Of a DNA stretch of 64,000 nucleotides, positions 52,601-62,001 are shown piece by piece. Source of the stretch: Rhodoblastus sp963704565 (GTDB lineage: Bacteria > Pseudomonadota > Alphaproteobacteria > Rhizobiales > Beijerinckiaceae). The DNA is taken from assembly GCA_963704565.1 (NCBI GenBank), contig OY969917.1, positions 2,790,001-2,854,000 on the forward strand. Direction: 5' to 3'. Numbering within the stretch: position 1 is the stretch's first letter; the number at the start of each line of letters is the position of its first letter. A program made the translations under genes and the position numbers. A model generated the notes under the pieces. It did no database searches. It was given only the letters and a program-made list of their open reading frames with translations, and was not told the DNA's origin.

Positions 52601-54517
52601 ATGGATATGTCGAACGGTCCGGAAGGTTTTGATGTCGTTGTAATCGGTGGCGGGCATGCCGGTTGCGAAGCGGCGAGCGCGGCGGCGCGGCTGGGCGCGC
52701 GGACGCTTTTGCTTACACACAAAATCGCGACGATCGGCGAAATGTCGTGCAACCCTGCGATTGGCGGTTTGGGCAAAGGCCATCTTGTTCGTGAAATCGA
52801 CGCTTTGGATGGCGTGATGGGGCGCGCCGCGGATTTGGCGGGAATTCAATTTCGGTTGCTTAACCGCTCGAAAGGACCCGCAGTTCGCGGACCGCGGGCG
52901 CAGGCCGACCGAAAGTTGTTCCGTAACGCCGTGCGCGAAATATTGGCGGACACGCATAATCTAACACTGCACGAAGGCGCCGTTGAAGGGCTCGAGCGAT
53001 TGACGGGCACGCCAGATTTTCAATTGCATTTGCGCGACGGCTCGATGGTTCGCGCCAAGGCCGTGGTTGTCGCGAGTGGAACCTTTTTGAATGGACTCAT
53101 CCACATTGGGGAGCAAATCGAAGCGGCGGGCCGTATTGGAGATGCGCCGGCGTTGCGCCTGAGCGATAGCTTAGCCTCACTGGGACTTAAGCTTGGACGA
53201 CTGAAGACGGGAACACCGCCACGGCTGCACAAGTCGTCGATACGGTGGGCTGACCTTGAACAGCAGGCCGGTGACGAAAACCCGGAATTCTTTTCGGCGC
53301 TGACATCGGCGTGTCCCAACCAACAAGTCTCCTGCGCCATTACGCATACGACAACGGCAGGCCATGATTTGCTTCGCCGAAATCTCGACAAAGCGCCGAT
53401 TTTCTCAGGGCAAATTTCAGGGCGTGGCCCCCGATATTGTCCTTCAATCGAAGATAAGATCACCCGGTTTCCGGATCGGGAAAGCCATCAGATTTTTCTC
53501 GAGCCGGAAGGCCTCGACGATGAGACAATTTATCCGAACGGAATTTCGACCTCCCTTCCCACATTTGTGCAAGACGCGTTTCTAAGGACGATTCCGGGTC
53601 TCGAACAGGTCGAAATGATTCGGCCGGGTTACGCAGTCGAATATGATTTCGTCGATCCGAGAGCGCTCAAATCCACGCTCGAAGTCAAAGGAGCGCGGGG
53701 ACTTTTTTTGGCCGGCCAAGTCAATGGAACGACCGGCTACGAGGAAGCAGGCGCGCAAGGCGTCGTCGCAGGATTGAATGCCGCAGCTTACGCGGGCGGA
53801 TTACCCGAGATCACCTTCGATCGCACCGAGGCTTATATCGGTGTCATGATTGATGACTTGATAACCCGCGGCGTCTCCGAACCATATCGAATTTTCACGT
53901 CGCGTGCGGAGTTCCGCCTCTCTTTGCGTTGCGACAATGCGGACCTCCGATTAACGCCAAAGGGTATCGAGTTGGGGTGCATCAGCTCCGTACGTTCCGC
54001 ACATTTTCGAGCGCGGACATCCGAGCTTCGGTCTCTGACCGAACGGTTGAATGCCCTCGAAATCGGAGCGCGCGAGGCGGCGGGTTTTGGCATCCAAATC
54101 AATCGCGACGGGATCCGCCGTTCGGCATTCACAGTCCTTTCTTATCCGAACGTCTCTTTTTCTGACCTCGCCTGCATTTGGCCCGAGCTACGGTCCTATT
54201 CCGCGAAAACGGCCGAGCAGATTGAAATCGACGCCAAATATTCGGTTTATATTGAACGACAGGAAGCTGCGGCAAATCTCATACGGCGCGAAGACCGCGT
54301 CGCCTTAGGGACCAATTTCAACTATGATCTGGTTCGTGGTTTGTCGAATGAGGTCCGAGCCAAACTGATCGAGGTTCGTCCAGAAAATCTTGGGCAAGCG
54401 GGGCGAATTGAAGGAATAACGCCAGCCGCATTGGCGCTACTATTCGCCTGGACGAGAAAAATGACGGCCGAACCTCTCGGCAGCGGGAATGATCGAATTG
54501 ACCGAATCACGCAATGA
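52601..54517 (+). CDS. mnmG: tRNA uridine 5-carboxymethylaminomethyl modification enzyme MnmG
   Basis: A 638-residue FAD enzyme, partner of MnmE. The dinucleotide loop VVVIGGGHAGCEAASAAARLG is at the N-terminus, then MSCNPAIGGLGKGHLVREIDALDG and the GRLKTGTPPRL motif near residue 205. Later come LFLAGQVNGTTGYEEAGAQG and the C-terminal ISRAEFRLSLR-type segment, here TSRAEFRLSLRCDNADLRLTPKG. It starts six bases after mnmE and overlaps the upstream rsmG start, so the three are one operon. Confidence 0.97.
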   Translation: MDMSNGPEGFDVVVIGGGHAGCEAASAAARLGARTLLLTHKIATIGEMSCNPAIGGLGKGHLVREIDALDGVMGRAADLAGIQFRLLNRSKGPAVRGPRAQADRKLFRNAVREILADTHNLTLHEGAVEGLERLTGTPDFQLHLRDGSMVRAKAVVVASGTFLNGLIHIGEQIEAAGRIGDAPALRLSDSLASLGLKLGRLKTGTPPRLHKSSIRWADLEQQAGDENPEFFSALTSACPNQQVSCAITHTTTAGHDLLRRNLDKAPIFSGQISGRGPRYCPSIEDKITRFPDRESHQIFLEPEGLDDETIYPNGISTSLPTFVQDAFLRTIPGLEQVEMIRPGYAVEYDFVDPRALKSTLEVKGARGLFLAGQVNGTTGYEEAGAQGVVAGLNAAAYAGGLPEITFDRTEAYIGVMIDDLITRGVSEPYRIFTSRAEFRLSLRCDNADLRLTPKGIELGCISSVRSAHFRARTSELRSLTERLNALEIGAREAAGFGIQINRDGIRRSAFTVLSYPNVSFSDLACIWPELRSYSAKTAEQIEIDAKYSVYIERQEAAANLIRREDRVALGTNFNYDLVRGLSNEVRAKLIEVRPENLGQAGRIEGITPAALALLFAWTRKMTAEPLGSGNDRIDRITQ

Positions 54518-55136
54518 CCCGATGGCGTCTCTTCCGGCGGCGACCATCGAGCGGCTGAGAATTTACGAAGAGCTTCTGTGCAAATGGCAGCGGAAGATCA
54601 ATCTTGTTTCCGAATCCTCGCTTTCCGATATTTGGGCCCGCCATTTTCTAGATTCCTATCAATTGCTTAATTTCGCGGGCATTTGGACGCAGTGGGTCGA
54701 CCTCGGGTCGGGCGGCGGCTTTCCGGGGTTGGTAATCGGGATTGCAAGCGATTCCCCCAACCATATGGTCCATTTGATCGAGGCGGACAAACGCAAAGCC
54801 GCGTTTCTCAGGGAGGTTTCACGTGAAACCGGTGCGCGCATTGAGATTCATGTCGGACGAATTGAGCGCGTTTTGCCGGAGCTCTGCCGGAAAACGAAAT
54901 TTGACGTCGTTTCCGCTCGCGCCCTGGCGCCGCTGGAAGACTTGGCTCGCCTAGCGGCGCCAGCATTGACGACGGGAGCTCTTGGCATGTTTTTAAAGGG
55001 GAAAGACTTCGCAAGCGAATTGACCAATTCGCCCACCTTATCTAATTTCGACCTCACCTTGGTGGGTAGTCAAAGCGACCCCACCGCCCGAATTATCCTA
55101 CTTCGCTGGCGCGACCTGGCTACGGCCCACGTCTGA
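54489..55136 (+). CDS. rsmG: 16S rRNA (guanine527-N7)-methyltransferase RsmG
   Basis: A 215-residue methyltransferase. NLVSESSLSDIWARHFLDS is the family N-terminus and WVDLGSGGGFPGLVIGIA is the cofactor motif. LIEADKRKAAFLREVSRETGA and VVSARALAPLEDLARLAAP follow. Start is either 54489 (29-base overlap with mnmG) or 54522; both fit. The codons for REVSRET form parS site 2, so this gene doubles as centromere DNA. Confidence 0.95.
   Translation: MIELTESRNDPMASLPAATIERLRIYEELLCKWQRKINLVSESSLSDIWARHFLDSYQLLNFAGIWTQWVDLGSGGGFPGLVIGIASDSPNHMVHLIEADKRKAAFLREVSRETGARIEIHVGRIERVLPELCRKTKFDVVSARALAPLEDLARLAAPALTTGALGMFLKGKDFASELTNSPTLSNFDLTLVGSQSDPTARIILLRWRDLATAHV
54815..54830. promoter_or_regulatory. 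parS centromere site 2 (inside rsmG)
   Basis: GGTTTCACGTGAAACC is a perfect palindrome containing the 14-base parS core GTTTCACGTGAAAC; only the outermost base pair differs from site 1. It is in frame within rsmG (codons for Val-Ser-Arg-Glu), 320 bases before parA. Two sites 3.6 kb apart flanking mnmE-mnmG would nucleate the ParB complex. Confidence 0.88.
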
Positions 55137-55146
55137 GGATGTTGTC

Positions 55147-55965
55147 ATGAACGATCTCGACCAAGTTCGCGTCCTTGTTATCGCCAATCAGAAAGGTGGC
55201 GTCGGTAAGACGACCACGGCGATCAACCTTGGCACCGCTTTAGCCGCCATTGGCGAAACCGTACTGCTGATCGATCTCGACCCACAGGGCAACGCTTCCA
55301 CGGGCTTGGGCATCGATCGGAAACAGCGCGAAATATCCACCTTTGACGTGATGATGGGCGAACGATCGCTCGACGCCGCGATTCGTCCAACGTCGGTTCC
55401 GCGACTTTTTATCGCGCCTTCCACACTCGATCTTCTCGGTGTTGAGCTCGCAATCGCTCATGAAAAGGAGCGCAATTTCCGGCTCAAGAACGCCATTCAC
55501 GGAATGATCGATCGTGGCGCCACCGCACACAGCGAAAAGATCAGCTATATTTTGATCGATTGCCCCCCCTCATTGAATTTGTTGACGATTAACGCCCTTG
55601 CGGCGGCGGACAGCGTCCTGGTGCCTTTGCAGTGCGAGTTTTTCGCTCTTGAGGGCCTTTCTCAGCTCTTGTCGACTGTCGAACAGGTCAAGAGAAGCCT
55701 CAATCCAAAATTGGCGATCCATGGCATCGTCCTGACGATGTATGATTCGCGCAACAACCTCGCCTCCCAGGTCGTCGCAGATGTCCGCGCATTCCTCGGC
55801 GACAAAGTTTATGAGACGGTGATTCCCCGAAATGTCCGAGTTTCCGAGGCGCCATCCTATGGCAAACCCGTCTTGCTCTATGACCTTAAGTGTAATGGGT
55901 CCCAAGCCTATCTCAAATTGGCTTCGGAAGTCATTCAGCGCGAACGGAACCTCCGCGCAGCGTAA
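55147..55965 (+). CDS. parA: Chromosome partitioning ATPase ParA
   Basis: A 272-residue Walker-type ATPase that moves the ParB-parS complex after replication. The deviant Walker A motif is QKGGVGKTTTAINLGTAL (about residues 17-34), with LIDLDPQGNASTGLG next, Walker B at YILIDCPPSLNLLTINAL and IPRNVRVSEAPSYGKPVLLYD near the end. No DNA-binding N-terminal extension, as expected for chromosomal ParA/Soj. It follows rsmG by ten bases and precedes parB by 70. Confidence 0.97.
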   Translation: MNDLDQVRVLVIANQKGGVGKTTTAINLGTALAAIGETVLLIDLDPQGNASTGLGIDRKQREISTFDVMMGERSLDAAIRPTSVPRLFIAPSTLDLLGVELAIAHEKERNFRLKNAIHGMIDRGATAHSEKISYILIDCPPSLNLLTINALAAADSVLVPLQCEFFALEGLSQLLSTVEQVKRSLNPKLAIHGIVLTMYDSRNNLASQVVADVRAFLGDKVYETVIPRNVRVSEAPSYGKPVLLYDLKCNGSQAYLKLASEVIQRERNLRAA

Positions 55966-56035
55966 ATGACTCTGATAGTCTTCGTATTTTGTTGACCCTT
56001 CACTCGCAACGCGGACATTCAAGGAAAACCGTTCA

Positions 56036-56899
56036 ATGGCGGAAGAAGTTAAATCTCGATTGGGACGAGGCCTTGCTGCGTTGATTGGCGACGCCAGCGG
56101 TGTTGAAACCGATAGTAACGCACGCCGACCGTCGAAAGCCGCCATCGAATTCTTGCGCCCCAATCCTCGCAACCCGCGACAATTATTTCGCGAGGACGAT
56201 CTTCGCGAACTCGCCGATTCGATCCGAGAGCGCGGTATTGTACAGCCCATTATCGTTCGGGAAATGTCCGGCGTAAGCAATGTGTACGAAATCATCGCCG
56301 GCGAACGCCGTTGGCGGGCGGCTCAAATCGCCGGTCTCCATGAAGTTCCAATAGTCGTCGTCGAGGCCAACGATCAGCAATCGCTTGAACTGGCTATCAT
56401 CGAAAATGTTCAACGCGCCGACCTCAACGCGATTGAAGAGGCTCAGGGCTATCAGCGTCTAATGAATGAGTTTAGCTATAGCCAGCAAGACTTAGCCAAA
56501 ATCATTGGCAAAAGCCGAAGTCAGATCACCAATACCTTACGGCTTTTGAAGTTGCCGGATCCAGTCAAAGGGCTTGTCATTGACGGAAGCATTTCTGCCG
56601 GACACGCCCGCGCATTGCTTGCTATGCCCGATCCATTGACGATCGCCAAGCGCATTGTCGAAGAGGATTTATCCGTTCGAGACGTCGAACGACTGACGCA
56701 GACAAAAGACGCGAATGCTGAAAAGCCGCAGCGCGCCATGAAAGAAAGAGATGCGGATACGCTTGCACTGGAAAAATTACTGAGCGACCTCTTGGGTCTA
56801 AATGTCACGATCAATCACAAAAACGAAGCGGGTGATGTCAGAATAAAATACCAATCGATGGAACAATTGGATTCGCTGTGCAAGCGCCTGCAGGGATGA
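56036..56899 (+). CDS. parB: Chromosome partitioning protein ParB
   Basis: A 287-residue CTP-dependent DNA clamp that loads at parS. The N-terminus EVKSRLGRGLAALIGD is the ParA-stimulating segment. PNPRNPRQLFREDDLRELADSI follows, then the arginine-box region YEIIAGERRWRAAQIAGL (CTP binding). The helix-turn-helix YSQQDLAKIIGKSRSQITNTLRLLKLP reads parS, and the C-terminal dimerisation domain ends the protein. Both parS sites it should bind are within 5 kb upstream. Confidence 0.97.
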   Translation: MAEEVKSRLGRGLAALIGDASGVETDSNARRPSKAAIEFLRPNPRNPRQLFREDDLRELADSIRERGIVQPIIVREMSGVSNVYEIIAGERRWRAAQIAGLHEVPIVVVEANDQQSLELAIIENVQRADLNAIEEAQGYQRLMNEFSYSQQDLAKIIGKSRSQITNTLRLLKLPDPVKGLVIDGSISAGHARALLAMPDPLTIAKRIVEEDLSVRDVERLTQTKDANAEKPQRAMKERDADTLALEKLLSDLLGLNVTINHKNEAGDVRIKYQSMEQLDSLCKRLQG

Positions 56900-56913
56900 G
56901 CGCGAATAGACTT

Positions 56914-57972
56914 TCACGACGCATAGGAACTTCCTCTTTTCCTCTTCCTACCGCTGTGCGCCAATGCAGTTAGCGCATGCGACAATTTCACCTCGATCAT
57001 TAGGCCCGAGTGTCGAAGTTCCCGGACAAGATCATAAAAATTATAAACTAAACCTGCCGCATCAGCCGATCCCTGAAGGTTCAACTCCACGGAAAGCTCC
57101 TGCTTCCTTTTGAATGCATTGAGCGATCGTATCAAAGTTTGCAGTGCGGCGTCTCGGCTCATCCCAGCGCTGACTTGGGCTCGAGCCAAGTGAACCGCGA
57201 GAATGTGTCTCAGCGCATTCATTGAGAACGAATTGCAATCCGACACATTCATTGCAAGCGAACTCATGGATCCGATCATCGAATCCAGATTACCCAAAAT
57301 AGCATCCTGGATGATTTCACCGCCATCCACCGAAGTCGATGCCGCAAGGAGCTCGATGACATCATTCGACGTAATCGCGTGCTGGCCGTTCGTATAAAGG
57401 CAAAGCTTTTCGATTTCCAAGCGACTGAGAAGACGATCTTCCCCCAACATCCCGAGCAGCATTTGCGCTGCCTCCGATTCGATAGAGGCGCCGCACGAGG
57501 AAATTTGTTGATCGATCAGCCGCCGGAGATCTTGCGGCTGATCAGCATAGCACTCGATAGCTGCCGCCAGAGACTGCGATTCGAACCATTTCCGTAAGGG
57601 GGCTGTGCGTTTGAGCGGCCCCGCTTCGACAACGATACGCGCCTCAAACGGTGTGCTTTTGGCGACAAGCTCAAAAGCCGGGATGAGATTCCGGTTTCCG
57701 ACTGAAACGCGGATCGCCGACGGCGCATGGTCGAAAAGCCGCAATGAATGAATTTCATCCAACAGGAGATTCGGATCGGACGCGATCGCGTCGCCAGTCA
57801 AACTTACCGTCTCCCGCCGCATATTCGGCGGCTCACCGCCGTCACGTAGCAAGAGCGCTCGCGCTCGTTCGCAAACCAAACCGGTGTCCGGCCCAAACAC
57901 CAGAAACAGGTGATGCATAGCCTGCGGATTCCGAACATACTCGTCGGCATGTCGGTGCGCGACGGCGACCAT
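56914..57972 (-). CDS. holA: DNA polymerase III subunit delta
   Basis: A 352-residue clamp-loader subunit that opens the beta ring. HLFLVFGPDTGLVCERARALL at the N-terminus, LLLDEIHSLRLFD and RIVVEAGPLKRTAPLRKWFE are typical, as is the LGEDRLLSRLEIEKLCLYT segment. The conserved C-terminal part has LNAFKRKQELSVELN. Its start overlaps the lptE stop by one base, forming a leuS-lptE-holA operon that converges on parB with 14 bases between stops. Confidence 0.92.
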   Translation of the reverse strand: MVAVAHRHADEYVRNPQAMHHLFLVFGPDTGLVCERARALLLRDGGEPPNMRRETVSLTGDAIASDPNLLLDEIHSLRLFDHAPSAIRVSVGNRNLIPAFELVAKSTPFEARIVVEAGPLKRTAPLRKWFESQSLAAAIECYADQPQDLRRLIDQQISSCGASIESEAAQMLLGMLGEDRLLSRLEIEKLCLYTNGQHAITSNDVIELLAASTSVDGGEIIQDAILGNLDSMIGSMSSLAMNVSDCNSFSMNALRHILAVHLARAQVSAGMSRDAALQTLIRSLNAFKRKQELSVELNLQGSADAAGLVYNFYDLVRELRHSGLMIEVKLSHALTALAHSGRKRKRGSSYAS

Positions 57973-58520
57973 TAGCTTTGTCGTTTGCTTAAAGCCACAG
58001 CGATTCGAATACTAAGCTGCTCGGCAAGAGTCTCCGCATTCCGAATTTCCGCGTCGCGCGCTGCCCGCACGTTTGAAAGTCTCTGGGTTGAACGGTCATA
58101 AACCACAAACTGACTGACGGTTCCCGATGTTATCGGTTGAGAGTCGCCCGCGACCTTATAGAGTTTGTAGTCTGCATCGACATTGACGTCACCGGCTTCG
58201 GCTTCACCCGTCACCGAATTATAGATCGGCGTGGACAGGCGTTCGCGAACCATGACCACAAGGCGGTATTTGATCGTTGGCGCTGATCCGGAGCCATTGA
58301 GGTCAAAGATCAGATTATTCGCAAGATAATGCCCAATTCTGCCTTGAATTGGTTCAACCTTGATCGCGCGCATTTCTTCTGCGACCGAACCGCCGCCAAG
58401 TCGCGTTCCATAAAGCGGTTCGACACAGCCCGCCAAACCGAGCGAGATCATTACGCCCAGCCCCGCGTTCCGCCAGCGCGCCGACCAAAAGCGCGTTCCC
58501 GTCCGATCAGACGACGACAT
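57972..58520 (-). CDS. lptE: LPS-assembly lipoprotein LptE
   Basis: A 182-residue outer-membrane lipoprotein that plugs LptD and helps insert lipopolysaccharide. The lipobox SLGLAGCVEPLYG puts the acylated cysteine at about residue 32. The mature part has the LptE fold signatures RIGHYLANNLIFDL and YDRSTQRLSNVRAARDAEIRNAETLAEQL. The ATG at 58520 is chosen because the signal peptide starts there; it overlaps the end of leuS by 14 bases. Sequence conservation in this family is low, but leuS-lptE-holA order supports the call. Confidence 0.88.
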   Translation of the reverse strand: MSSSDRTGTRFWSARWRNAGLGVMISLGLAGCVEPLYGTRLGGGSVAEEMRAIKVEPIQGRIGHYLANNLIFDLNGSGSAPTIKYRLVVMVRERLSTPIYNSVTGEAEAGDVNVDADYKLYKVAGDSQPITSGTVSQFVVYDRSTQRLSNVRAARDAEIRNAETLAEQLSIRIAVALSKRQS

Positions 58521-61134
58521 TGACAATCCTTTGCGGCACGATGACGATCTTTCGTGGTTGTTGCCCTGCGAGCGCGCGCTTGACGGCATCCAATTCAAGC
58601 ACGGCGCGTTCAATTTCTTCCGCGCTCGCGTCTCGCGCGACGATAATATCCGTACGCTTTTTCCCATTTATCTGCACCGGAAGGCTTACCACATTGTCGA
58701 CGATGAGAGAACGATCGGCCGTCGGCCAAGTCGCCTCGGCGACAAGTGTCGAAGCGCCAAGCGCCTCCCAACATTCTTCCCCAAGGTGGGGCATGATAGG
58801 CGCAAAAAGTTGCACCAGAATTTTTCCCGCCTCCCAGAACGCCAATTTTACATCATCGCCAACAGCGCTTTCGTCAATGCCGGCAAGCAATCCTGAAAGC
58901 TCATTCGTCAATTCGTAGATTTGCGCGACGCAACGATTGAAACGTAACCTTCCGAGATCCGCGTCGACCTTCGCCAATGCCCCGTGCGCAACCTTGCGCA
59001 CGCGGCTGGCAAAATCGCCAAATTGCGACGTTGGTTCGCTATTTGACGAAAATTCTGCAATTTCGCCAATGAGGCGCCACAGCTTTTGAACAAATCTGGC
59101 CGCGCCCTGGATACCTTCCTCTGTCCAGATCACGTCACGATCCGGCGGCGAATCGGAAAGCATGAACCATCGCGCCGTGTCCGCACCGAAGCTTCCAATG
59201 ATATCGTCAGGGTCGATCGTATTCTTTTTCGATTTCGACATTTTCTCAATGGGACCGACATCAACCCGAGAACCATCGATCAGCGAAAACACCTCACGCG
59301 GAGTTTTCGTGTCATCGACCCTGATTTCCGCCGGCGAAAGCCACGATCCTTTTTCAGATCGATAGGTCTCATGCACGACCATTCCCTGCGTAAATAATCC
59401 CGCAAAAGGCTCCTTCAGATTAACGTGAGAAGTTTCCTTCATCGCCCGAGTAAAATAGCGTGAATAAAGAAGATGAAGAATAGCGTGTTCAATCCCACCT
59501 ATATACTGATCTACAGGCAGCCAATGGTCGACGGCGGCCCGCGTCGTCGGCGCCGCTTGATTCGTCGGATCGGTAAAACGGGCGAAATACCATGAGGAAT
59601 CGACGAAAGTGTCCATCGTGTCCGTTTCGCGTTGGGCGCCGCGCCCGCATTTTGGACAGTCGACCTTCTTCCACGTCGGATGACGCTCCAAGGGATTTCC
59701 CGGCGCGTCAAAACTGACATCTGACGGCAAAGTGATCGGAAGGCTTTCTCGTGCCGCCGGCACGACCCCACAGTCCTCGCAATGGATAACGGGAATCGGG
59801 CAACCCCAAAAGCGTTGGCGCGAGATGCCCCAATCCCGAAGTTTGAAATTGATCTTTCGCTCAGCGCACGATCGTCCGAGAAGCAATTCGTTTTCAAGCC
59901 GCCGAACGACCTCGTTCTGAGCCTCATTTGGCGTCATGCCGTCCAGAAAACGCGAATTGATCATTCGGCCGTCGCCCTCATAGGCGGCGTTGTCGAGCCC
60001 GAAGGTTGATTCGTCAACGCCTTCAGGACAAACGACGATTTCGTACCCAAGACCGTAGGCTTTCGCGAAATCGAAATCGCGTTGATCGTGGGCCGGACAA
60101 CCGAAAATGGCTCCAGTGCCGTAGTCCATCAGGACAAAGTTCGCGACATAAATTGGCAGGCTCGATTCCTGATCGAACGGATGAGCGGCGGTCAAACCGG
60201 TGTCAAAGCCTTTTTTTTCGGCGGTTTCGAGAGCGGCGACAGAGGTTCCCATGCGATGACATTCGTCGATAAAATCTTGCAGTTCGGAATTTCCCGTCGC
60301 CACCTGACGGGCGAGCGGATGGTCAGCCGAAATCGCAATAAATTTCGCTCCGAATAGCGTATCCGGTCGAGTCGTATAAACTGTTATCTCTTCGGCAGGA
60401 GCGGGCTGTTCCAATGCGAAGCGGATTAAAGCCCCCTCGGATCGGCCGATCCAGTTCTTTTGCATCAGCCGCACTTTTTCTGGCCAGCGCTCCAATGAGT
60501 CCAAAGATTCCAGAAGATCTTCGGCAAAATCCGTAATTTTAAAAAACCATTGGGTTAATTCGCGCTGTTCAACGGGGGCATTGGATCGCCAACCGCGACC
60601 GTCGACAACCTGTTCGTTCGCAAGAACAGTCTGATCAACCGGGTCCCAGTTCACCTTGGCGTTCCTGCGATATGCAAGACCCTTCTCAAGCATATCGAGA
60701 AACATGATCTGCTGATGTTTGTAATAGCTTGGATCGCAAGTTGCGATTTCCCTCGACCAATCGATGGAAAAGCCCATGCTTTGCAACTGCTTCCGCATCG
60801 TTGCAATATTCTCATACGTCCAGGTTGCGGGGTCGGAACTGTTCAGTCGCGCCGCATTTTCCGCAGGCATGCCAAAGGCGTCCCAGCCCATCGGATGAAG
60901 GACATTATATCCTTTTGCCCGCATGACACGCGCGACGACGTCGCCCATCGCGTAATTCCGAACATGGCCCATATGAATTCGGCCAGATGGATATGGAAAC
61001 ATTTCAAGAACATAATATTTCGGCCGACCGTCGGCGTTCGAGGTCTCAAACGTCTTTCGCTCCCGCCATATTTTTTGCCATTTTGGCTCGACTTCGCGGG
61101 TATTGTAACGTTCAGGACGACCGGTCATAACCAT
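58507..61134 (-). CDS. leuS: Leucyl-tRNA synthetase
   Basis: An 875-residue class Ia synthetase. The ATP-binding HIGH-type motif is PYPSGRIHMGHVRNY (about residue 50). The connective peptide includes the editing domain with TTRPDTLFGA, and a zinc-like region follows with IHCEDCGVVP and VDCPKCGRGAQRETDTMDTF. The KMSKS motif is in EKMSKSKKNTIDP (about 650), then the anticodon domain. ATGs at 61134 and 61128 are both possible. The promoter lies in the 150-base gap shared with the divergent yggS. Confidence 0.97.
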   Translation of the reverse strand: MVMTGRPERYNTREVEPKWQKIWRERKTFETSNADGRPKYYVLEMFPYPSGRIHMGHVRNYAMGDVVARVMRAKGYNVLHPMGWDAFGMPAENAARLNSSDPATWTYENIATMRKQLQSMGFSIDWSREIATCDPSYYKHQQIMFLDMLEKGLAYRRNAKVNWDPVDQTVLANEQVVDGRGWRSNAPVEQRELTQWFFKITDFAEDLLESLDSLERWPEKVRLMQKNWIGRSEGALIRFALEQPAPAEEITVYTTRPDTLFGAKFIAISADHPLARQVATGNSELQDFIDECHRMGTSVAALETAEKKGFDTGLTAAHPFDQESSLPIYVANFVLMDYGTGAIFGCPAHDQRDFDFAKAYGLGYEIVVCPEGVDESTFGLDNAAYEGDGRMINSRFLDGMTPNEAQNEVVRRLENELLLGRSCAERKINFKLRDWGISRQRFWGCPIPVIHCEDCGVVPAARESLPITLPSDVSFDAPGNPLERHPTWKKVDCPKCGRGAQRETDTMDTFVDSSWYFARFTDPTNQAAPTTRAAVDHWLPVDQYIGGIEHAILHLLYSRYFTRAMKETSHVNLKEPFAGLFTQGMVVHETYRSEKGSWLSPAEIRVDDTKTPREVFSLIDGSRVDVGPIEKMSKSKKNTIDPDDIIGSFGADTARWFMLSDSPPDRDVIWTEEGIQGAARFVQKLWRLIGEIAEFSSNSEPTSQFGDFASRVRKVAHGALAKVDADLGRLRFNRCVAQIYELTNELSGLLAGIDESAVGDDVKLAFWEAGKILVQLFAPIMPHLGEECWEALGASTLVAEATWPTADRSLIVDNVVSLPVQINGKKRTDIIVARDASAEEIERAVLELDAVKRALAGQQPRKIVIVPQRIVNVVV

Positions 61135-61284
61135 CTCGCGGAAATCTCGAATTTGGGTGCAAAGAGCATGATTTTCCCACGACGGTCAATCGCTCAAGCT
61201 GTTTGCGGAGCCGACCGATGCGGTGGCGCCGCCGGACAATCCATTTTCCACGCCAAATAGCCGGTTTTCGGAGATTTCGTCGAC

Positions 61285-62001
61285 ATGGACCAGCCGAATA
61301 CGATGACTGATGAAAATTTTCCGACCACCGGTCTCGCCGACGTCAGGGCGCGTCTTAGCCGAATTTGTCGTGATTCCGGACGTCGGGCAGAATCGGTCAA
61401 GCTCGTTTGCGTTTCGAAGGGATTCGGACCGGAGGCCATTCGACCGATCCTTGTTGTGGGCGAGCGCGTCTTTGGGGAAAATCGCGTGCAAGAGGCCGCC
61501 GAAAAATGGCCGACGCTTCGCGGTCTCTATCCAGATGTCGAGTTGCATCTGATCGGGCCGCTCCAATCGAATAAAGCGGAGGCCGCCGTCACCCTTTTTG
61601 ACGTCATACAGACCTTGGACCGGCCAAAAATTGCGATGGCGGTTTCGTCAGCCATGCGGAAGACCGGACATCGACGGAAGTGTTTTGTCCAGGTGAATAC
61701 CGGCGAAGAGCCCCAAAAAGCGGGCGTGCGCCCGCGCGACCTCTCGGGATTCCTGCGGATCTGCCGCGACCAGGCAGGATTGGAAATCGCAGGTCTGATG
61801 TGTATCCCGCCCGTCGATCAACTCGCTTCTCCCCATTTTGCGCAGCTGAGCAAACTGGCCAAAGAATTTGGGGTTGCCGAGCTGTCGATGGGAATGAGCG
61901 CCGATTTCGAACTGGCCGTTCAGCTCGGCGCAACCCTGATACGAGTCGGCTCCGCGATTTTTGGCGATCGCCGCCAACAATTTTCGCCAATGAAAATCTG
62001 A
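61285..62001 (+). CDS. YggS-family pyridoxal phosphate homeostasis protein
   Basis: A 238-residue single-domain protein with the alanine-racemase N-terminal fold. LVCVSKGFGPEAIRPI carries the PLP lysine (about residue 45), and GENRVQEAAEKWP, HLIGPLQSNKA, VNTGEEPQKAGV and SMGMSADFELAVQLGATLIRVGSAIFG are family signatures. It buffers PLP and affects amino-acid metabolism. Starts at 61285 or 61303 are possible. The last 82 bases overlap the convergent L,D-transpeptidase-family gene. Confidence 0.92.
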   Translation: MDQPNTMTDENFPTTGLADVRARLSRICRDSGRRAESVKLVCVSKGFGPEAIRPILVVGERVFGENRVQEAAEKWPTLRGLYPDVELHLIGPLQSNKAEAAVTLFDVIQTLDRPKIAMAVSSAMRKTGHRRKCFVQVNTGEEPQKAGVRPRDLSGFLRICRDQAGLEIAGLMCIPPVDQLASPHFAQLSKLAKEFGVAELSMGMSADFELAVQLGATLIRVGSAIFGDRRQQFSPMKI

